Source: CAKTOF01 sp964523945 (GTDB taxonomy: Bacteria; Bacillota; Clostridia; Oscillospirales; Oscillospiraceae). Taken from it: a DNA stretch of 20,514 nucleotides. Under the pieces are notes generated by a model. That model made no database searches, was not told where the DNA came from, and worked only from the letters and a program-made list of their open reading frames with translations. Location: contig CAZGBU010000028.1 in NCBI GenBank assembly GCA_964523945.1, positions 1-20,514 of the forward strand, in the 5' to 3' direction. Every line of letters begins with the position of its first letter. Position 1 is the first letter of the stretch. The position numbers were made by a program, and so were the translations under genes. This document shows positions 13,767-20,514 of this stretch, piece by piece.

Positions 13767-13796
13767 TTGACAGCGCGGCCGCGCCGGTGGCATAAT
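13767..13796 (+). promoter_or_regulatory. Promoter of the DUF1653-cysK-HD operon
   Basis: TTGACA (13767-13772), 18-base spacer and CATAAT (13791-13796). A TGn (13788-13790) precedes the -10, making it an extended -10 element. The first gene starts 35 bases downstream. No T-box, CymR-like or S-box leader is visible in the short leader. Confidence 0.65.
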
Positions 13797-13830
13797 CGAG
13801 GTAACTTGCTGCGCAGCAGGAGGCGGAGAT

Positions 13831-14067
13831 ATGGAAATTATACCTGGCCGCTATCGGCATTTCAAAGGGAACGAATATGAGGTGCTGTGCACCGCGACGC
13901 ATTCTGAGACGGGCGAGGAGATGGTTGTCTACCGTGCGCTCTACGGCGCGCGCGGCGTCTGGGTGCGCCCGGCTCGCATGTGGTTCGAGACGGTGGAGCG
14001 CGGCGGCACTGCCACAGCGCGCTTTACCCTGATCGCGCCGCGGCAGCCAGAGGAACAGGAGGAATGA
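13831..14067 (+). CDS. DUF1653 domain protein
   Basis: A 78-residue protein that is essentially one DUF1653 domain: a GRYRHFKGNEYEV opening, then VVYRALYG..GVWVRPARMWFE, the characteristic end of this small beta-rich domain. Family function is unknown; DUF1653 also occurs fused to other enzymes. ATG 13831 follows AGGAGGCGGAG. It is the first gene of the operon, and the end of its frame overlaps the ribosome site of cysK, so the two are translated together. A regulatory or binding role in the operon is possible but not shown. Confidence 0.88.
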   Translation: MEIIPGRYRHFKGNEYEVLCTATHSETGEEMVVYRALYGARGVWVRPARMWFETVERGGTATARFTLIAPRQPEEQEE

Positions 14068-14069
14068 AT

Positions 14070-15014
14070 ATGGCAAGGATTTTTCGCTCGGTTGAGCAGC
14101 TCGTCGGCGGTACGCCGCTGCTGGAGCTGACCCGGCTGGAGACGCTGTATGATCTGCACGCGCGTGTGCTGGTGAAGCTCGAGCGCGGCAATCCGGGCGG
14201 CTCGGCAAAAGACCGTGTAGCGGTCGCGATGATCGACGACGCCGAGCGGCGCGGGCTGCTCCAGCCCGGCGGGGTCATTATCGAGCCGACCTCGGGCAAC
14301 ACCGGCGTCGGGCTGGCGATGGTGGCGGCGGCGCGCGGCTACCGCGCGGTGATCGTGATGCCGGACACAATGAGCCTCGAGCGCCGGCGGCTGATGACCG
14401 CCTACGGCGCGGAACTGATTCTGACCGACGGGGCGAAGGGCATGACCGGCGCGATTGAAAAGGCCGAAGCGCTTGCCCGCACGATCCCGGGCAGCCTGAT
14501 CGCCGGCCAGTTTGTCAATCCGGCCAACCCGGCGGCGCACTATGCCGCGACCGGGCCGGAGATCTGGTCGGATACGGACGGCGCGGTGGATGTATTTGTT
14601 GCGGGCGTCGGCACCGGCGGCACAGTCACCGGCGTGGGGCGGTATCTGAAGGAGCGCAACCCCGCGGTGCATGTTGTCGCGGTTGAGCCGGACCGCTCGC
14701 CTGTGCTCTCGGGCGGCGCAGCGGGGCCGCACGGTATCCAGGGCATCGGCGGCGGCTTTGTGCCGGAGGTGCTTGATACCGCCGTCTATGACGAGATCAT
14801 CCGCGTGACGGATGAGGACGCTATCGCAATGGGGCGCACGCTCGGCCGGCGCGAGGGCGTGCTGGTCGGCATCTCGTCCGGCGCGGCGGCATGGGCGGCT
14901 GTCGAGCTGGCCAGGCGGCCGGAATACGCGGGAAAAACGATCGTGGCGCTGCTGCCGGATACCGGCGAGCGCTATCTGTCCACCGCGATGTTTGCAGAGG
15001 AGGGCGCAGAATGA
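14070..15014 (+). CDS. cysK: Cysteine synthase (O-acetylserine sulfhydrylase)
   Basis: A 314-residue PLP enzyme that replaces the acetyl group of O-acetylserine with sulfide to give cysteine. PLP-binding Lys47 lies in NPGGSAKDRVA, the substrate loop is TSGNTG, the phosphate-binding loop is GTGGTVTG, and the cofactor-ring Ser lies in GISSGAAA. Q-F-x-N-P-A-N-P-A-A-H-Y is the conserved CysK/CysM segment. Two ATGs exist (14064 and 14070); 14070 is chosen because GGAGG ends seven bases before it. It lies three bases after the DUF1653 stop and overlaps the HD gene by four bases. The matching acetyltransferase is encoded at 16793-17710 on the other strand. CysK versus CysM cannot be strictly told apart. 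Confidence 0.94.
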   Translation: MARIFRSVEQLVGGTPLLELTRLETLYDLHARVLVKLERGNPGGSAKDRVAVAMIDDAERRGLLQPGGVIIEPTSGNTGVGLAMVAAARGYRAVIVMPDTMSLERRRLMTAYGAELILTDGAKGMTGAIEKAEALARTIPGSLIAGQFVNPANPAAHYAATGPEIWSDTDGAVDVFVAGVGTGGTVTGVGRYLKERNPAVHVVAVEPDRSPVLSGGAAGPHGIQGIGGGFVPEVLDTAVYDEIIRVTDEDAIAMGRTLGRREGVLVGISSGAAAWAAVELARRPEYAGKTIVALLPDTGERYLSTAMFAEEGAE

Positions 15015-15568
15015 TACCAACACCACAGCAGGCCATGGCGCTGACCGAGCGCTACAACGAGGGCGAATTTCACCGGAAGCACGCGCGCATCGTCGGCGAT
15101 GTGCTCCGCTGGTTCGCGCAGGAACTGGGCTATGGCGACGAGGCCGACTTCTGGCAGGCGGTCGGCATCCTGCATGACATTGATTTTGAGCAGTGGCCGG
15201 AGCAGCACTGCGTCAAAGCGCGCGAGCTGCTCACGGCAGAGGGGATGGACGAGCGGCTGATCCACGCGGTCGTCAGCCACGGCTGGGGCCTCTGCTCGGA
15301 CGTGCAGCCCGAGCACGAGATGGAAAAGGTGCTCTACGCCACCGACGAGCTGACCGGGCTGATCGGTGCGGCGGCCGTGATGCGTCCGTCGAAGAGCGTG
15401 GACGATCTCGAGGTGAAGTCGGTGAAGAAAAAGTTCAAGGACAAGCGCTTTGCCGCCGGCTGTTCGCGCGAGGTTATTACCCAGGGCGCGGCGCTGCTCG
15501 GCTGGGAGCTTGACGACCTGATCGGCCGCACGATTGAGGCCATGCGCGCCTCCGACGCGGTGGACTGA
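15011..15568 (+). CDS. HD-domain hydrolase
   Basis: A 185-residue single-domain HD protein. Likely metal ligands are H24, the H55-D56 pair in ILHDIDFEQWPEQH, H85 or nearby His in HAVVSHGW, and an Asp in YATDELTGLI. This group of stand-alone clostridial HD proteins is close to predicted nucleotide or phosphohydrolases with no established substrate. It starts at an ATG overlapping the cysK stop (ATGA), so it is coupled to cysK. A perfect hairpin and T-run end the transcript 12 bases after its stop. Confidence 0.88.
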   Translation: MIPTPQQAMALTERYNEGEFHRKHARIVGDVLRWFAQELGYGDEADFWQAVGILHDIDFEQWPEQHCVKARELLTAEGMDERLIHAVVSHGWGLCSDVQPEHEMEKVLYATDELTGLIGAAAVMRPSKSVDDLEVKSVKKKFKDKRFAAGCSREVITQGAALLGWELDDLIGRTIEAMRASDAVD

Positions 15569-15579
15569 ACGCTGCCTGC

Positions 15580-15617
15580 AAAGCCCATGCAGCCGCCTGC
15601 GCGGCTGCATGGGCTTT
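15580..15617 (+). terminator. Intrinsic terminator of the cysK operon
   Basis: A perfect stem of about 17 base pairs (15580-15596 with 15601-15617), loop CTGC, followed by TTGTGTT. A textbook rho-independent terminator. Confidence 0.88.
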
Positions 15618-15665
15618 TGTGTTCCCTGCACAATCCGCTCGGCGCCGAATCTGCCACTGTGCCGA

Positions 15666-15695
15666 TTGACGCAGCAAGCTGTTCCAACTTATAAT
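15666..15695 (+). promoter_or_regulatory. Sigma-A promoter of the lipoprotein pair
   Basis: TTGACG (15666-15671), 18-base spacer and a perfect TATAAT (15690-15695). The first start codon follows 54 bases downstream. Confidence 0.75.
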
Positions 15696-15749
15696 TAAAA
15701 TGAGAGAACCTCCCACGACAGATGAAGCGCGATGAAAGGAGCGAGGGCG

Positions 15750-16238
15750 ATGAGAAAGTGGATCTGTTTGCTTCTTCCTGTGCTGCTGCTTTTGCCTGCC
15801 GGCTGCGCGGAGGAGGAGCCGCGCATCCCCACGGTGGGAGAGGTGTCGGAGACGGTGCTGACGGAGCGCCCGGCCGTGGCGCTGGAGACGACGGAAGCAT
15901 CCTATCCCACCGATGTGCAGACCATCACGGTGCGGTTTACCAATTCGGCAGAGGAGACCTACGGCTGCGGGCGGGCCTACAAGCTGGAGATTTTCAGCGG
16001 TGGCCAGTGGTGCGATCTGACCCCGGCGCCGAGCGAAAAAATCTTCACCACGACCGACATAGAATATTATCTGTACACTGGCGAGCCGATCGAGATCACG
16101 AATGGTCTGGAATATTACGGGACGCAGTTTGAACCCGGTACATACCGCGTTGTATCCGAAGTCTATGTCCTAGATACGCCCGAGGAACGGGAGACGATCA
16201 CCGCGGAATTTACCATTGCGGAAGGTGAATCCGAATGA
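15750..16238 (+). CDS. Lipoprotein with a bacterial Ig-like domain, paralogue 1
   Basis: A 162-residue predicted lipoprotein. The signal peptide is 18 residues, with lipobox LPAG-C19. The mature protein starts with a short acidic segment EEEPRIPTVGEVSET and then a beta-rich domain. TVRFTNSAEETYGCG, WCDLTPAPSEK and YYGTQFEPGTYRVVSEVYV match the strand pattern of the Big_14-type Ig-like domain seen in clostridial lipoproteins (a ...pG.YRi... ending). It is exported and anchored to the outer face of the membrane. ATG 15750 follows AAAGGAG by eight bases; an ATG at 15732 lies upstream of that site. Its stop overlaps the start of paralogue 2. Ligand or partner is unknown. Confidence 0.85.
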   Translation: MRKWICLLLPVLLLLPAGCAEEEPRIPTVGEVSETVLTERPAVALETTEASYPTDVQTITVRFTNSAEETYGCGRAYKLEIFSGGQWCDLTPAPSEKIFTTTDIEYYLYTGEPIEITNGLEYYGTQFEPGTYRVVSEVYVLDTPEERETITAEFTIAEGESE

Positions 16239-16747
16239 AACGGAAAGGCCTGATTCTGTTTGCGGTGCTGGTGTGCCTTGCCGTATCCGGCTGCGCGGAA
16301 GAGGAGCCGCGCATCCCCACGGTGGGCGAGGTGTCGGAGACGGTGCTGGCAGAGGACTGCGGCGTTCAAATCGAAGCAGATGCTTCCGCCATCCCCTGCG
16401 ACCAATTGTCCGGTACGTTCACACTGACCAATCGGTCGGACGAGACATATTATGGCGGCAGCAGCGATTTTTACATGGAGGTCTTCAGCGACGGGGCATG
16501 GTGCGACCTGACGCCCGCGCCGGGCAGCGAAAACTTTGCTTCCGGCGGCGAAGGGCTGATTTTGCAGCCGGGAGAAAGCAGCCAGGTCACATACAACTGG
16601 GAGTGGTACGGCACGCAGTTCGACCCCGGCACATACCGCGTTGTGACGGAGGTCTGGTACGGTGATTCCGCGATCGTCAGTGAGGATGCCGTTGTGGAAT
16701 ACATCGCCGCAGAATTCACCATCACGGATCCGGAATCAGACGAATAA
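16235..16747 (+). CDS. Lipoprotein with a bacterial Ig-like domain, paralogue 2
   Basis: A 170-residue paralogue of the preceding lipoprotein. The signal peptide is MKRKGLILFAVLVCLAVSG with lipobox Cys20. The next 19 residues, from AEEEPRIP onwards, equal those of paralogue 1 and are nearly identical in DNA (58 of 60 bases). The Ig-like domain follows (TLTNRSDETYYGG, WCDLTPAPGS, WYGTQFDPGTYRVVTEVWYG) and is clearly related but diverged. The start ATG overlaps the stop of paralogue 1 by four bases, so both are made from one mRNA. Function unknown; a surface complex of the two is possible. A terminator follows four bases after the stop. Confidence 0.86.
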   Translation: MKRKGLILFAVLVCLAVSGCAEEEPRIPTVGEVSETVLAEDCGVQIEADASAIPCDQLSGTFTLTNRSDETYYGGSSDFYMEVFSDGAWCDLTPAPGSENFASGGEGLILQPGESSQVTYNWEWYGTQFDPGTYRVVTEVWYGDSAIVSEDAVVEYIAAEFTITDPESDE

Positions 16748-16750
16748 ACC

Positions 16751-16787
16751 ACCGGCGCGCCGCGAGATCAGCGGCGCGCCGGTTTTT
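16751..16787 (+). terminator. Intrinsic terminator after the lipoprotein pair
   Basis: A stem of 13 base pairs (16751-16763 with 16771-16783) closes a seven-base loop, followed by TTTTT. It also separates the convergent serine acetyltransferase gene. Confidence 0.87.
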
Positions 16788-16792
16788 GATGT

Positions 16793-17710
16793 TCAGATCT
16801 CCCAGGTGCTCGGCTCCGGGGTCTTGATGGTCATCTCGGGGCTTTTGACAATGACCTTGGTGTTCGGCGGGATGGAGCTGGTGATAAACGCGCTGCCGCC
16901 GATGACCGAATTGTGCCCGATCACCGTGTCGCCGCCGAGGATGGACGCGTTGGAGTAGATCGTCACGTTGTCCTCAATGGTCGGGTGGCGCTTGACGCCG
17001 GCGAGCTGCTGGCCGAGGTGTGTCGAGAGCGCGCCGAGCGTCACGCCCTGATAGAGCTTGACGTGGTTGCCGATCTCAGTCGTCTCGCCGATGACGATGC
17101 CGGTGCCGTGATCCATGAAGAAGTACTCGCCGATCGTCGCGCCGGCGTTGATGTCGATGCCGGTGCGGCTGTGCGCGTGCTCGGTCATGATCCGGGGGAT
17201 GAATGGCACGTGCTGCACATACAGCTCGTGCGCGAAGCGGTAGACGAAGATGGCGAACAGGCCGGGGTAGGAGAAGATGACCTCCTCCTTGCTCTGCGCG
17301 GCCGGGTCGCCGTCGAACGCGGCCTGTACGTCCTTGAGCAGCAGGTTCTGAATGTCGGGCAGCCGGTCGAAGAAGCGGATGCAGATCGCCTCGGCGCGCG
17401 CGTGGATCTGCTCGGGCGAGAGCCCCTCGCTGTTCTGGTACGTCAGCGCCGCGCACAGCTGCCCGTACAGCGCGGTCTTCAGCCCCATCAGCGTGTTGCC
17501 GATGAAGTAGTCCGGACTGACGCCGGTCAGCGTCTCGCTGCCGAAGTAGCCCGGGAACATCAGCCGGCGCAGCTCGCGGATGATGGTGGAAATCGTCGAA
17601 CGGTTCGGGAACGTCAGTTCCGGTTTGGTGAAGAAGATCTCCTCTGCCTCGTAGTTTTTGGCGACCCGCCGGACAAGCTGCGGCAGATGCGCGTCAAAGG
17701 TCTGCTCCAT
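16793..17710 (-). CDS. cysE: Serine O-acetyltransferase (CysE/EpsC-type)
   Basis: Transfers acetyl from acetyl-CoA to serine, giving O-acetylserine for cysteine synthase. The 305 residues comprise a long helical N-terminal domain (1-170) and a left-handed beta-helix of hexapeptide repeats (about 180-290). Motifs are FIPRIMTEHAHSRTGIDI, YFFMDHGTGIVIGETTEIG with the catalytic Asp-His, and GVKRHPTIEDNVTIYSNA. Proteins of this length with this N-terminus are the EpsC-like form common in Clostridia. ATG 17710 follows AAGGAG by eight bases. It lies 89 bases after the phosphoribosyltransferase; a TATGAT at 17756-17761 lacks a good -35, so it may be read from the upstream promoter. Regulation by cysteine is expected but not seen. 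Confidence 0.93.
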   Translation of the reverse strand: MEQTFDAHLPQLVRRVAKNYEAEEIFFTKPELTFPNRSTISTIIRELRRLMFPGYFGSETLTGVSPDYFIGNTLMGLKTALYGQLCAALTYQNSEGLSPEQIHARAEAICIRFFDRLPDIQNLLLKDVQAAFDGDPAAQSKEEVIFSYPGLFAIFVYRFAHELYVQHVPFIPRIMTEHAHSRTGIDINAGATIGEYFFMDHGTGIVIGETTEIGNHVKLYQGVTLGALSTHLGQQLAGVKRHPTIEDNVTIYSNASILGGDTVIGHNSVIGGSAFITSSIPPNTKVIVKSPEMTIKTPEPSTWEI

Positions 17711-17799
17711 GGTGTATGCTCCTTCCTGCGCAGCCGGCGGCTGCGGAATGGTGTTATCATAGCCCGCGGCGGGCCGGAAATTGAGAAAATCCCGTCGGC

Positions 17800-18351
17800 T
17801 TATTCCACGGGCGTCCCGTCCGGCGTGAACAGCGGCAGCGGGGCAAGAAACCGGATGTCGGCGCGGCGTTTCGCATCGCCCTCCGCCAGAACGGCCATGC
17901 GCCCGGCGACGATGCCGCCCGCTTTCGCGGCCAGCGCCTCGAGTGCGGCGAGCGACTCGCCGGTCGAGATCACGTCGTCGACAATCAGCACGCGGCGGCC
18001 GCGCAGCGCCGCGGCGTCGTCCGCGCCGAGGCAGAGGTGCTGGATCTTCTCCGTCGTGATCGAGCGCACCTCGATTTCAAACGGATCGGGCATGTACAGC
18101 TTCGCACCCTTGCGCGCGACAAAATACGGCCTGCCCGACTGGCGCGCCATCTCGTAGGCGAGCGGGATCCCCTTGGCCTCGGCGGTGAGCAGGCAATCAA
18201 ATGCGGGGGCGGCGGCGAGCAGCGCGCCGGCGGCGGCGACGGTCAGTTCCACGTCGCCGGACATGACAAACGCGCCGATTGAGCGCGTTGGGCTGATCGG
18301 GCACAGCGGCAGGCGCCGCGTCAACCCTGCGATGGTGATGGAATATTCCAT
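17800..18351 (-). CDS. Type I phosphoribosyltransferase, purine/orotate-like
   Basis: A 183-residue PRTase. The PRPP-binding loop is VLIVDDVISTGES with both acidic residues and the TG turn intact. The central part, CLLTAEAKGIPLAYEMAR and YFVARKGAKLYM, matches adenine/xanthine-type enzymes. It joins a base to PRPP or acts as a regulator such as PurR; the base is not clear. ATG 18351 is chosen because AAGGAGAG lies about nine bases upstream; an earlier in-frame ATG (18408) is before that site and overlaps the promoter. It has a strong promoter at 18412-18439, and cysE follows on the same strand. Confidence 0.86.
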   Translation of the reverse strand: MEYSITIAGLTRRLPLCPISPTRSIGAFVMSGDVELTVAAAGALLAAAPAFDCLLTAEAKGIPLAYEMARQSGRPYFVARKGAKLYMPDPFEIEVRSITTEKIQHLCLGADDAAALRGRRVLIVDDVISTGESLAALEALAAKAGGIVAGRMAVLAEGDAKRRADIRFLAPLPLFTPDGTPVE

Positions 18352-18411
18352 GCTCAGGCTCTCCTTTTTGCGCGGGGCGCGCCCCGGCCCGTTTTTCAAA
18401 TGATGCATTCT

Positions 18412-18439
18412 ATTATAAAGCGGCGGCGGAAAATGTCAA
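18412..18439 (-). promoter_or_regulatory. Strong sigma-A promoter of the phosphoribosyltransferase gene
   Basis: On the minus strand TTGACA (18434-18439), a 16-base spacer and TATAAT (18412-18417). Both hexamers are perfect. It points away from the helical-protein gene at 18491. Confidence 0.82.
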
Positions 18440-18440
18440 C

Positions 18441-18470
18441 GCATTGTGCGCCGCCGCGCCGTGCATACTA
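18441..18470 (+). promoter_or_regulatory. Candidate sigma-G type promoter of the small helical protein gene
   Basis: GCATT (18441-18445), an 18-base spacer and CATACTA (18464-18470). Sigma-G promoters are described as GHATR-18-CATnnTA. The -10 and spacing fit and the -35 matches four of five positions. No good sigma-A promoter is seen for this gene. Motif-based only. Confidence 0.35.
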
Positions 18471-18490
18471 GGGAAAAAGGAGTTGATTGT

Positions 18491-18916
18491 ATGCAGGAAT
18501 GCGAACTGCTCAATGCCGTCTCCCGCGCGGCACAGATGGGGTGCGTCGGCATCTGTGCGGTGTTCGACCGCGCCGAAGACGGCGATTTTCGTGCGGCGCT
18601 GCTCAGCCAGCTGACCGAATATCGGGCCATCCAGGCCGAGGCAAAGCGCTGCTTGGATCAACACGGCGGCGCCGCGCGGCCGCTGCCGGCCATGGCGCGC
18701 CGCGGCGCCTATATGATGGGGCGCATGCAGACCGCCCGCGACAGCTCGTGTTCGCATATCGCAGGGATGATGATCCAGGGCAACACCAAGGGCATGGTCA
18801 AGAGCCTGCAGAACCTGCGCCGCTATCACGGGCGGGACCTGCAGACATGGACACTTGCACGCCGTCTGCTCGATACGGAGCTGGCCAATATCGAGCAAAT
18901 GAAACCATATTTGTAA
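18491..18916 (+). CDS. Uncharacterised all-helical protein of a clostridial family
   Basis: A 141-residue soluble protein predicted to be nearly all helix, perhaps a ferritin-like four-helix bundle. Conserved-looking features are ELLNAVSRAAQMGCVGICAV at the start, LLSQLTEYRAIQAEA in the middle, MMGRMQTARDSSCSHIAGMM and IQGNTKGMVKSLQNLRRY. I recall similar hypothetical proteins in many Clostridia (with a ...SHIAEM.I.G...G....IKNL..Y pattern) but no named function. The ATG at 18491 follows AAGGAG by eight bases; the earlier in-frame start lies upstream of that site. No metal-site E..H pair is clear. A sporulation-type promoter lies upstream, so forespore expression is possible. Confidence 0.82.
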   Translation: MQECELLNAVSRAAQMGCVGICAVFDRAEDGDFRAALLSQLTEYRAIQAEAKRCLDQHGGAARPLPAMARRGAYMMGRMQTARDSSCSHIAGMMIQGNTKGMVKSLQNLRRYHGRDLQTWTLARRLLDTELANIEQMKPYL

Positions 18917-18998
18917 GAATCAAAAAAATCACTTGTACTGGATGCCGTTCTGCGCTAAACTATATCTGTACGAAGAGAAGAGAAAAGCAGGTGTAGTT

Positions 18999-20408
18999 AT
19001 GGCAGACAATTCACCCAGTATTTCCACAGAGCAGCGCGCCGCCCTGATGGGCACCGAGCGCATTGGCAAGCTGCTCGTCCAGTTTGCGATGCCGGCCATT
19101 CTGATGAATCTGGTCAGCAGCGCGTACAACATGGTCGACAAGCTGTTCGTCGGCAATATGATCGGCGACCTGGCCATTACCGGCACGACGATTGCAAACC
19201 CGGTCATGCGGATCATCACTGCATTTGCCATCCTGATCGGTGCGGGCGGCAACGCGCTGCTCGCGCTGCGGCTTGGCGAGGGCCGGCACAAAGAGGCGGA
19301 GAGTATTCTCAACACCTGCTTTCTGCTGATTGCCATTGTTTCGCTGTCGCTGATGGCGCTTGGTTTGATTTTCATTGATCCGCTGCTCAACGTGCTTGGG
19401 TGCAGCGCCGACGCGCGCCCGTATGCGCTGCCGTATGTGCGCATTGTGCTGTTCGGCGCGTTTTTTGAATCGATCACGTCCGGCATGGGGATGTTTATCC
19501 GGACTGACGGCAAACCGAAGTATATGATGGCCTGCACCGTCTCCGGCTGCCTGATCAACTGCGTGTTTGACCCGATCATGATCGGCGTGTTCCACTGGGG
19601 GATCAGCGGCGCTGCAATCGCGACGGTGTTTGCGCAGGTGATCTCGGGCTGCCTGATCCTGTACTACTTCACATTTTCCAAGCACAGCACGATCAAGCTG
19701 CGCTGGAAGCTGATCCGCCTGCGCGGCAGCATGACCAAGACGATCTGCCAGCTCGGCACTTCGTCGTTTATCAGCCAGCTCACCGGTGCAATCACGCAGA
19801 CCGTGATGCTTGCCAGCCTCGGGCTGTACGCTGCCTCCGGGCTGGAAGGCGACATCTATATTGCCGCCATCGGCGTGACGCTCTCAATCGGGCTGCTGTT
19901 TATGATGCCCATCGTCGGCATGCAGCAGGCGATCCAGCCGATTCTGGGCTACAACTACGGCGCGCAGAAGTATGACCGCGTGCTCAGCACATTCAAGTGG
20001 GCCATGATCTCGGTGACGGTCATGGCGGTGCTCGGCTGGGCGGTCATGATGATCTGGGCGGAGGAACTGTGCAGCCTGTTCGGCGCCGACCCGGCGTATC
20101 TGGATATCTACGCGCTGACAATGCGCATTTATAATGTGACGCTGCCGCTGGTTCCAATCAGCATGATCGGCGCAAATGTGTTCCAGTCCATCGGCAAGCC
20201 GCGCCCTGCGATCCTGCTCAGTCTGACGCGGCAGGTGTTCGCGCTGCTGCCGGCGGTGCTGCTGCTGCCGCTGATCTTCGGCGTCAACGGCGTCGTCGGC
20301 GCGATGCCGGTGGCGGACATCATCAGTTCCACAATCGGTGCGATTGTTGTCGCCCGCGAGCTGCGCTGCATCGCAAAGCTGCGCGACCAGCTGCCGGTGC
20401 GTGCATAA
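18999..20408 (+). CDS. MATE family efflux transporter (MepA-like)
   Basis: A 469-residue protein with twelve predicted membrane segments in two six-helix halves, the MATE fold that exports cationic drugs or metabolites against Na+ or H+. Family motifs are GKLLVQFAMPAILMNLVSSAYNMVDKLFVG in TM1-2, cut here by loops, then ITAFAILIGAGGNALLALRLGEG in TM3. The second half has QAIQPILGYNYGAQ and FGADP..... I.. in the expected positions. The ATG at 18999 is favoured because the conserved N-terminus begins nearby; its ribosome site (AGCAGGTG) is modest. It lies 82 bases after the helical-protein gene without a terminator. No clear promoter is seen; the substrate is unknown. Confidence 0.92.
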   Translation: MADNSPSISTEQRAALMGTERIGKLLVQFAMPAILMNLVSSAYNMVDKLFVGNMIGDLAITGTTIANPVMRIITAFAILIGAGGNALLALRLGEGRHKEAESILNTCFLLIAIVSLSLMALGLIFIDPLLNVLGCSADARPYALPYVRIVLFGAFFESITSGMGMFIRTDGKPKYMMACTVSGCLINCVFDPIMIGVFHWGISGAAIATVFAQVISGCLILYYFTFSKHSTIKLRWKLIRLRGSMTKTICQLGTSSFISQLTGAITQTVMLASLGLYAASGLEGDIYIAAIGVTLSIGLLFMMPIVGMQQAIQPILGYNYGAQKYDRVLSTFKWAMISVTVMAVLGWAVMMIWAEELCSLFGADPAYLDIYALTMRIYNVTLPLVPISMIGANVFQSIGKPRPAILLSLTRQVFALLPAVLLLPLIFGVNGVVGAMPVADIISSTIGAIVVARELRCIAKLRDQLPVRA

Positions 20409-20416
20409 TCATTTCC

Positions 20417-20442
20417 CGCGCCCCGAAAAATCTTCGGGCGCG
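20417..20442 (+). terminator. Probable terminator after the MATE gene
   Basis: CGCGCCCCGAA (20417-20427) pairs with TTCGGGCGCG (20433-20442) with one bulged C and a five-base loop. A short TTTT run follows seven bases later, so it is a weaker candidate than the others in the window. Confidence 0.5.
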
Positions 20443-20506
20443 CGAAACTTTTGCCCGCAAAACCGGTCTGAACCAGTAGAGGAGACTTTGAAAAGGAGGC
20501 GCTGAG

Positions 20507-20514
20507 ATGAAAAA
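20507..20514 (+). CDS. Start of a further gene, cut by the window edge
   Basis: AAAGGAGG (20492-20499) is followed seven bases later by an ATG reading Met-Lys and then the window ends. The strong ribosome site supports a real start. Nothing can be said about the product. Confidence 0.55.

Noticed and set aside
18933..18966. Promoter TTGTAC-17-TAAACT before the MATE gene
   Set aside because: Both hexamers are poor matches (three and four of six); the MATE gene may be read from the preceding gene.
1..20514. Mobile element, prophage, CRISPR array, restriction or other defence genes, tRNA/rRNA
   Set aside because: No transposase, integrase, regularly spaced repeat, Cas, methylase or RNA-gene signature was seen on either strand; gene content is core metabolism, transport and repair.

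Overview
The window reads as chromosomal DNA of a GC-rich, anaerobic, Gram-positive, spore-forming bacterium of the class Clostridia, probably Oscillospirales/Ruminococcaceae-like. This taxonomic placement is an inference. It rests on strong AAGGAG/GGAGG ribosome sites, sigma-A promoters close to TTGACA-17-TATAAT, a SpoIIQ-like M23 protein, an Old-Yellow-Enzyme/dienoyl-CoA-reductase-type flavoprotein, an XpaC-like protein and a YtrA-type GntR/ABC operon. There is no insertion sequence, prophage, CRISPR array, tRNA or rRNA.

Layout. Minus strand 1-2039: start of a probable CoA-transferase (cut by the window edge), an AEC-family transporter, and a SpoIIQ-like LytM/M23 protein behind two tandem terminators. 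Plus strand 2221-7493: a GntR regulator, ABC ATPase and ABC-2 permease operon with a self-operator; a 646-residue FMN/Fe-S/FAD oxidoreductase; and an XRE-type membrane regulator whose last membrane segments lie in another frame. Minus 7576-8784: a DEDDh exonuclease and a PaaI-type thioesterase. Plus 8988-10594: pyruvate kinase and a 55-residue membrane protein. Minus 10632-13637: an EamA transporter overlapping endonuclease IV, then an XpaC-like protein. Plus 13831-16747: DUF1653 protein, cysteine synthase and HD-domain protein as overlapping cistrons, then two tandem paralogous lipoproteins. Minus 16793-18351: a phosphoribosyltransferase and serine O-acetyltransferase. Plus 18491-end: a small helical protein, a MATE transporter and the first codons of another gene. 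Most convergent junctions carry a long perfect GC-rich hairpin.

How the genes work together. cysE and cysK supply the two steps from serine to cysteine, but from separate convergent units. The GntR-ABC operon looks self-regulated through a perfect 8+7+8 palindrome over its -10 region. Endonuclease IV and the exonuclease are DNA-maintenance functions. The rest is metabolism and transport.

I found no convincing undescribed multi-gene system; most of the region is ordinary core genome. The points most worth checking are the frameshifted regulator, the tandem lipoprotein pair with a nearly identical N-terminal segment, sporulation-type promoters before the SpoIIQ-like gene and an uncharacterised helical gene, a terminator-like hairpin in the AEC transporter leader, and a hairpin that could bridge a distant Shine-Dalgarno site to the endonuclease IV start codon.
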